Below the pieces are notes generated by a model that was not told the origin of the DNA, did not search any database, and was given only the letters and a program-made list of their open reading frames with translations. A program made the translations under genes and the position numbers. This document shows, one piece after another, positions 1-3,434 of a stretch of 5,919 nucleotides of DNA (positions within the stretch are counted from its first letter, which is position 1; each line of letters opens with the position of its first letter). The DNA comes from JAHFOW01 sp964370795 (GTDB lineage Bacteria; Planctomycetota; Brocadiia; Brocadiales; Brocadiaceae): assembly GCA_964370795.1 (NCBI GenBank), contig CAYJME010000205.1, positions 1-5,919 of the forward strand, written 5' to 3'.

Positions 1-9
1 TTTTTTACC

Positions 10-51
10 CAGGGCGTTGCCCTGAGCTATCTTATTTTGCCCCTTTGGGGC
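10..51. repeat. Paired short hairpins at left edge (dispersed-repeat type)
   Basis: Two compact perfect hairpins lie close together. CAGGGC (10-15) pairs with GCCCTG (19-24) around a 3-nt loop, and GCCCC (39-43) pairs with GGGGC (47-51) around TTT. They sit beyond the 3' end of the mtfA-family gene, but neither is a normal intrinsic terminator for it: read on the minus strand, the outermost stem is followed by A residues, not T. The arrangement resembles intergenic repeats I remember from several environmental bacterial genomes, but that is memory, not a search. The element may continue past the left edge. Confidence 0.55.
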
Positions 52-61
52 GTATTATCCA

Positions 62-148
62 GTTCCCACGCTCTGGCATGGGAACTCGGACCAGGACGCT
101 GAGCGTCCACCGCTTGCGTTCCAACGCAAAGCATTGGAACGAGAAGCG
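62..148. repeat. REP-like cluster of three palindromes
   Basis: Three adjacent inverted repeats fill this stretch. GTTCCCA (62-68) pairs with TGGGAAC (79-85). GGACGCT (94-100) pairs with AGCGTCC (102-108) around a single base, a near-perfect 15-bp palindrome. CGTTCCAA (117-124) pairs with TTGGAACG (134-141), enclosed by CGCTT (111-115) and AAGCG (144-148). The order (GTTCCCA palindrome, GGACGCT palindrome, TTCCAA palindrome) is typical of dispersed extragenic palindromic elements. There is no coding potential. It lies about 60 bp past the stop of the mtfA-family gene and could protect or attenuate the transcript end. Bases 149-207 hold nothing I recognise. Confidence 0.65.
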
Positions 149-207
149 ACTGAAGTAGCTACTACAAACAGTTACGATTAAAGGAATCTTCTAAAACAAT
201 CAATTAA

Positions 208-972
208 TCAACGAAGAAATTGTGCCGGGTCCTGCTGATAGTAGAGTTTCAATTCCTCGTAAAGTTCCGGATGTTTTTTCCTGAGTTGTACGGCCTTCTC
301 AAAAAAACATTCCGTAGCCACAGCAAAAAATTCTGCGGGATTTATGGCACCATACTTATCCAACACAGTCTTCCGGCCATGTTCGGCATCTTGTTGTAAA
401 TGCACATACTCTGCGCCAAGCACACGCGCCCATGCAACATACATCGAACGTCTCGGTAAAATGGGCGACCCATGGGCAGCCCCACCCTCTTGATCTAGCT
501 GGTGTGCAAACTCATGGAGGACAACATTGTGGCCGTCGTGGACATCGGCCGCACCACGCAGCACATCATCCCAGGATAAGACAACAGCGCCGTGGTGCCA
601 TGATTCACCAAGCCTGACAGCATCACCCTCACGCACAATTCCACCCATCGACTCAGACACATGCGCTATATATGCGCTTGGATAAACTAATATCGAAATC
701 ATCGTTGGGTAGTAGTCCGTATCCCGGTGGAGCAGAAGCAAACACGCTTGCGCTGCTATAGTAACCTTGATCTCATCCGTCATTTGCAAACCTCCACAGC
801 CCTCGAAACGCTTCTCAGCAAGAAATACCTGCATGTGTCCCTGAAGCTCCCTCTGATCAGCTTCGGGCAAACAACGATAGAATGGAACATCATGCTCTAT
901 AATTTTGAGCCATGGTTGGGATAGTGGTGTAGCGCGCAGACGATCACGTTCCCGCTGTTTAAGGCCAAACAT
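208..972 (-). CDS. mtfA: MtfA-family (M90) zinc metallopeptidase
   Basis: This is a predicted soluble zinc-dependent peptidase of the MtfA/Mlc-titration-factor family. Numbered from the ATG at 972 (254 aa), the signature HEFAHQLD lies at 153-160: His153 and His157 would bind zinc and Glu154 would be the catalytic base. A downstream NPAEFFAVATE stretch at 211-221 supplies the likely third zinc ligand (probably Glu214). Length and motif spacing fit the family, and no signal peptide is visible, so it is probably cytoplasmic. An in-frame TTG at 987 would add five residues, but GAGGA sits 8 nt before the ATG and overlaps the TTG-proximal bases, so I prefer the ATG. In E. coli MtfA binds the glucose repressor Mlc and cleaves model substrates. 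No Mlc or PTS gene is visible here, so the natural target is unknown. The gene stands alone, about 425 bp downstream of the parA pair. Confidence 0.9.
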   Translation of the reverse strand: MFGLKQRERDRLRATPLSQPWLKIIEHDVPFYRCLPEADQRELQGHMQVFLAEKRFEGCGGLQMTDEIKVTIAAQACLLLLHRDTDYYPTMISILVYPSAYIAHVSESMGGIVREGDAVRLGESWHHGAVVLSWDDVLRGAADVHDGHNVVLHEFAHQLDQEGGAAHGSPILPRRSMYVAWARVLGAEYVHLQQDAEHGRKTVLDKYGAINPAEFFAVATECFFEKAVQLRKKHPELYEELKLYYQQDPAQFLR

Positions 973-1026
973 ACTTAAATTCCTCAATCCTCATTTCTAT
1001 AAAGTATTACTGCGTAAATACTTTTT

Positions 1027-1042
1027 TTGTAAGTTTTTACAA
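1027..1042. promoter_or_regulatory. Small palindrome upstream of mtfA-family gene
   Basis: TTGTAA (1027-1032) and TTACAA (1037-1042) form a perfect 6-bp inverted repeat around GTTT, 55 bp upstream of the ATG at 972. It is placed where an operator or promoter-proximal hairpin would lie. It is followed on the minus strand by an A-tract, not a T-tract, so it is not a terminator of the upstream genes. Next to it, at 1041-1058, is a directly repeated ACCCCCTT motif. I found no convincing -35/-10 pair between it and the gene. The regulatory role is only a possibility. Confidence 0.25.
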
Positions 1043-1090
1043 CCCCCTTAACCCCCTTCATTAAGAGGTATTGTTTGTTTATGAGAGAAA

Positions 1091-1326
1091 GATTGCTTCG
1101 CTCCTGCTTGCGCGCTGCGCGCAGGCAAGTCGCTCGCAATGACAGGATAAGGTCGCAATGGCCGGTTCCTCTTTGCAATGACAAAGCACAGTGCACCACG
1201 ACAAGATGCAATACGCAACGACAACGTGCAGTGTACCATCAAAGCGCATAGTCCGTGTCATTGCAAAGGCGATAGCACGTCACTAAGCCCCCCGGTGTCA
1301 TTGCGAGGGTCTTTTCCGAAGCAATC
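1091..1326. repeat. Nested inverted-repeat element (GATTGCTTCG...CGCAATGACA family)
   Basis: This 236-bp non-coding element consists of nested inverted repeats. GATTGCTTCG (1091-1100) matches CGAAGCAATC (1317-1326). CTCGCAATGACA (1133-1144) matches TGTCATTGCGAG (1296-1307) exactly. CTTTGCAATGACA (1171-1183) matches TGTCATTGCAAAG (1256-1268) exactly. The two inner pairs share a centre near 1220. Weaker copies of the CAATGAC/CAACGAC core occur at 1155 and 1214, and a GC-rich hairpin (about 1107-1129) interrupts the left arm. The core contains a diverged direct repeat, CAGTGCACCA (1189-1198) and CAGTGTACCA (1229-1238), 40 bp apart. Tracts beginning GATTGCTTCG and ending CGCAATGACA are, from general knowledge, common dispersed repeats in many bacterial genomes. 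No transposase is present, so it would be non-autonomous if mobile. It occupies most of the gap between the parA pair and the mtfA-family gene. Confidence 0.65.
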
Positions 1327-1396
1327 TCCCCTCTTTCATAAGGGAGAATTGGTTGCTGTGTAACTACGCCAGAAATTTGATATTTGTTTTTTAATC

Positions 1397-1924
1397 TCAT
1401 CCTCTCTCTTTACCACTCAACAGATCATACCCTCTTTTATTTGCAAACCCCAGTTTGAAAATCTTATCGGCAAGGGCGTCTTTTTTAAGTTTCGTATTCA
1501 CGGATATATTCAGCTTTACCGCCAGATCAACCAGGGTGTCTTTTTTATACTTTGTGAGTTCTTCAAGTATTTTTTCGGCGGATAGTCCTTCCAGAAGATG
1601 TAAGACAGCGTCCGTGTCAACTGCAATACCTTTCGCCTTTCTTGCCTTGGTTTTCTTTGGGAAAAGCGATTCTGCAAGGAGTGGTTTGTCTTTCACCGAA
1701 TTAAAAAATGACACAAGCGTATGGATAGCGCCGGATACTTGTTGTATCTCAGACTCATGGGGATATTTTACAATATTTTCGCGTAACACGTCGAGTTCCG
1801 CTATTATTTCTGAAATCAATTGCGTCAGCCGTTGCCGCTCTTCATCGCCCGGCAGTAAAGAAAGACCCTCTTTCACTTTGAGAAGCATATCATGCAAGTC
1901 AATTTTCTTTGTCTTTGTTGCCAT
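1397..1924 (-). CDS. ParA-coupled small protein with SAP/Rho-N-like C-terminus
   Basis: I do not recognise a named family. Read from the ATG at 1924 the product is 175 aa: a predicted helical N-terminal part (about 8-80), a basic linker PKKTKARKAKG (about 89-99), then a C-terminal unit (about 117-160) with the pattern ILEELTKYKKDTLVDLAVKL followed by a second helix rich in Lys, Leu and Ala. That unit resembles the helix-turn-helix layout of SAP or Rho-N domains, which bind DNA or RNA. An in-frame GTG at 1930 overlaps the parA stop (GTGA), but GAAGG lies 9 nt before the ATG and only 3 nt before the GTG, so I chose the ATG. Either way translation is coupled to parA. By position it is the candidate partner of the ATPase, replacing ParB; the partner role and nucleic-acid binding are inference. 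Gene certainty is high, function uncertain. Confidence 0.8.
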   Translation of the reverse strand: MATKTKKIDLHDMLLKVKEGLSLLPGDEERQRLTQLISEIIAELDVLRENIVKYPHESEIQQVSGAIHTLVSFFNSVKDKPLLAESLFPKKTKARKAKGIAVDTDAVLHLLEGLSAEKILEELTKYKKDTLVDLAVKLNISVNTKLKKDALADKIFKLGFANKRGYDLLSGKERG

Positions 1925-1926
1925 GG

Positions 1927-2949
1927 TCACACACCTTCAACCTTCTGTAAAAATTCATTTGTTACCTCCTGATATTGCAGAGAAACACGCCTTGCATTCT
2001 CATCGTCCATGAGAAACACGGGAACCGCCAGCGCAGAGGATTCTGTATAGCCGGCGCCCCACGATATGTACTTCTCGAAGCACAGGTCGCCATAATTCCT
2101 GCGAAGCTCATTCATTTTATCCTTATGAGTGCCCACAATACCCTGTCCAAAGATACGCACCATGGTAAACACGATTCCTTTGAGTGTAGTATTGTTTGAT
2201 TTTGTTCCCGTTAATTGACATTTATTATTCATCATGGTATTTAATTCCCTGATTTTTCTCATCAGTATATTTATCCCGATGGTCGACATGTGATCGGGTA
2301 TCGTGGTTATTACGTAGAAATCGCTTGCGGCAAGCGCATTTTGAGTAACCAGGTACAGATTGGGCGGACAATCGATGAGTATATAATCGTAGTTTTCTTT
2401 TATGGTATGAATAGCCCTCTTAAGGATGTGACGCTGTTCTGCGTAAAAAAGGGCGTCTCTTATATCGCACGATGAATCAAAACCAAAGGCTTCTTTCGTT
2501 CTCCTGAGCGTTTGCCTGATGATATGGAGTTGTTCCTGAAAAAAACCCGATTCTATCTTCCGCCATGTTTTTGCCGCTAAATCAATATCAACGCCCAGTA
2601 AATCAATGTCGGAGGGAATCAGGTCAATGTTTTTTACAACGTCTTTCATAATTTTGCCATGTGCAAACAATTCAAGAGGAGACTTCCAGATAATATTATC
2701 AATCGGGTACGTATCGAAACTATCCTTTAGATACGATTCAAAGACCTTTGCAATCGTTCCATTATCCTTTTTGAATATCTCCCACCGTTCGGGCAGAACA
2801 CATGAAAAAGTCAGATTGGTTTGCGGGTCTGCATCAATGAGTAATACCTTTTTGTTATGAAAGAGAGCAAGGGCGCAGCCAATGTGGCAGGTGGTGGTGG
2901 TTTTACCGACTCCGCCTTTGTAGTTAATAAATGAAATAACTTTTCCCAT
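1927..2949 (-). CDS. ParA/Soj-family deviant Walker ATPase
   Basis: This is a 340-aa P-loop ATPase of the ParA/MinD superfamily, which forms ATP dimers and moves DNA or protein cargo by patterning on the nucleoid. Visible motifs are the deviant Walker A KGGVGKTT (11-18) with signature Lys11, the A' motif IDADPQ (38-43), LIPSDIDLLG (110-119), and Walker B YILIDCPP (189-196). The C-terminal part (TESSALAVPVFLMD, about 302-315) matches the usual Soj ending. There is no N-terminal helix-turn-helix domain, so it is closer to Soj/type Ib than to P1 ParA. Walker B lies about 150 residues after A', much farther than in Soj; the extra sequence is around 51-100 and 127-171. It is the first gene of a two-gene unit whose second gene starts within a few bases of its stop. 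No ParB or parS site is visible, so the cargo is unknown. Confidence 0.93.
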   Translation of the reverse strand: MGKVISFINYKGGVGKTTTTCHIGCALALFHNKKVLLIDADPQTNLTFSCVLPERWEIFKKDNGTIAKVFESYLKDSFDTYPIDNIIWKSPLELFAHGKIMKDVVKNIDLIPSDIDLLGVDIDLAAKTWRKIESGFFQEQLHIIRQTLRRTKEAFGFDSSCDIRDALFYAEQRHILKRAIHTIKENYDYILIDCPPNLYLVTQNALAASDFYVITTIPDHMSTIGINILMRKIRELNTMMNNKCQLTGTKSNNTTLKGIVFTMVRIFGQGIVGTHKDKMNELRRNYGDLCFEKYISWGAGYTESSALAVPVFLMDDENARRVSLQYQEVTNEFLQKVEGV

Positions 2950-2961
2950 AATAAATACTCA

Positions 2962-2990
2962 CTTATATTGTTAGTATGATTAGTTGTTAT
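2962..2990 (-). promoter_or_regulatory. Candidate parA promoter with TTAGT direct repeat
   Basis: On the minus strand, ATAACA (plus positions 2985-2990) and TATAAG (2962-2967) are spaced by exactly 17 bp and resemble sigma70 -35 and -10 boxes; the -10 is good and the -35 weak. The -10 ends only 12 nt before the parA ATG, implying a very short leader. The spacer contains a plus-strand direct repeat TTAGT (2971-2975 and 2980-2984), 9 bp apart, where a repressor could block the polymerase. ParA proteins or their partners often repress their own operon, but autoregulation here is inference. Confidence 0.3.
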
Positions 2991-3094
2991 TTTAAGAACT
3001 ATGAAAATTATTTCCACTCGTGCTTTTTATTCATAGTCATATAATACCCTGCCTGCAATGCTTGTATTGAAATCATTGAAGACTTTATTGATAA

Positions 3095-3391
3095 TCATGC
3101 CCAATAAGTCACAATAGTAAAAATAAATATACCGGCTGCTATCAAAAAGACACCGGTTATCATCCGGTATTTGCATGTTTCACTATTAGAAAGTACCATA
3201 CTTATTTCCCATTCATTAATTTTAACCAATAGCTTATTGAGTTTAATCAACAGCTCATTGAGTTTAACCAAAGGCTTTGGAAATAAAATATATAATACAC
3301 CACAAACCAATGATAAAGCACCAACAAATAGACAGAAAGAAGTGCCCAAATTGGCGACGTATGAAAGGCAATGAGACGATAAAGCACACAT
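3095..3391 (-). CDS. Small two-TM membrane protein with heptad-repeat linker
   Basis: This 98-aa protein has no family I can name. Residues about 14-37 and 78-96 are hydrophobic and look like two membrane helices. Between them (40-60) lies a perfect threefold 7-residue repeat, PLVKLNE / LLIKLNK / LLVKINE, forming an amphipathic helix with Leu/Ile/Val on one face and Lys/Asn/Glu on the other, suited to self-assembly as a short coiled coil or to lying on the membrane surface. The only usable start is the ATG at 3391. It lacks a clear Shine-Dalgarno sequence, which lowers confidence. It begins 43 bp after the stop of the large surface-protein gene and ends about 145 bp before parA. The membrane pattern, plus repeat units that diverge at DNA level mostly at silent or conservative sites, argue for a real gene. 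Confidence 0.6.
   Translation of the reverse strand: MCALSSHCLSYVANLGTSFCLFVGALSLVCGVLYILFPKPLVKLNELLIKLNKLLVKINEWEISMVLSNSETCKYRMITGVFLIAAGIFIFTIVTYWA
3212..3274 (-). repeat. Threefold 21-bp in-frame tandem repeat
   Basis: Three 21-bp units (3212-3232, 3233-3253, 3254-3274) encode the heptads at residues 40-60 of the small membrane protein. The shared plus-strand core is ATTGAGTTTAA(T/C)CAA, with the leftmost copy the most diverged. The unit length keeps both the reading frame and the helical heptad phase. Confidence 0.75.
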
Positions 3392-3434
3392 TTTTATATT
3401 AAGTAAGGTTACACTATTTTCTCAATCGCTAAAG

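Noticed and set aside
984..1261. Several 60-75 aa minus-strand frames in the gap upstream of the mtfA-family gene
   Set aside because: They are translations of the repeat element in different frames, with low-complexity Cys/Arg/Ala-rich products, and mutually overlap.
1091..1326. CRISPR array or insertion sequence
   Set aside because: Repeats are inverted and irregularly spaced rather than direct with uniform spacers, and no transposase frame is present.
1325..1347. TCTCCC/GGGAGA inverted repeat as a terminator for the parA pair
   Set aside because: The stem is short, the loop is 11 nt, and no T-tract follows on the minus strand.
1239..1400. 53-aa minus-strand frame starting at an ATGA overlap with the stop of the ParA-coupled gene
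   Set aside because: Most of it reads through the inverted-repeat element (the right arm translated), so the frame is most likely accidental despite the coupled-looking start and the purine-rich sequence before it.
1455..2012. 185-aa plus-strand frame opposite the parA pair
   Set aside because: It lies antisense to two well-supported genes, spans their junction, and its Ser/Phe-rich product is typical of the complement of Lys/Glu-rich coding sequence.
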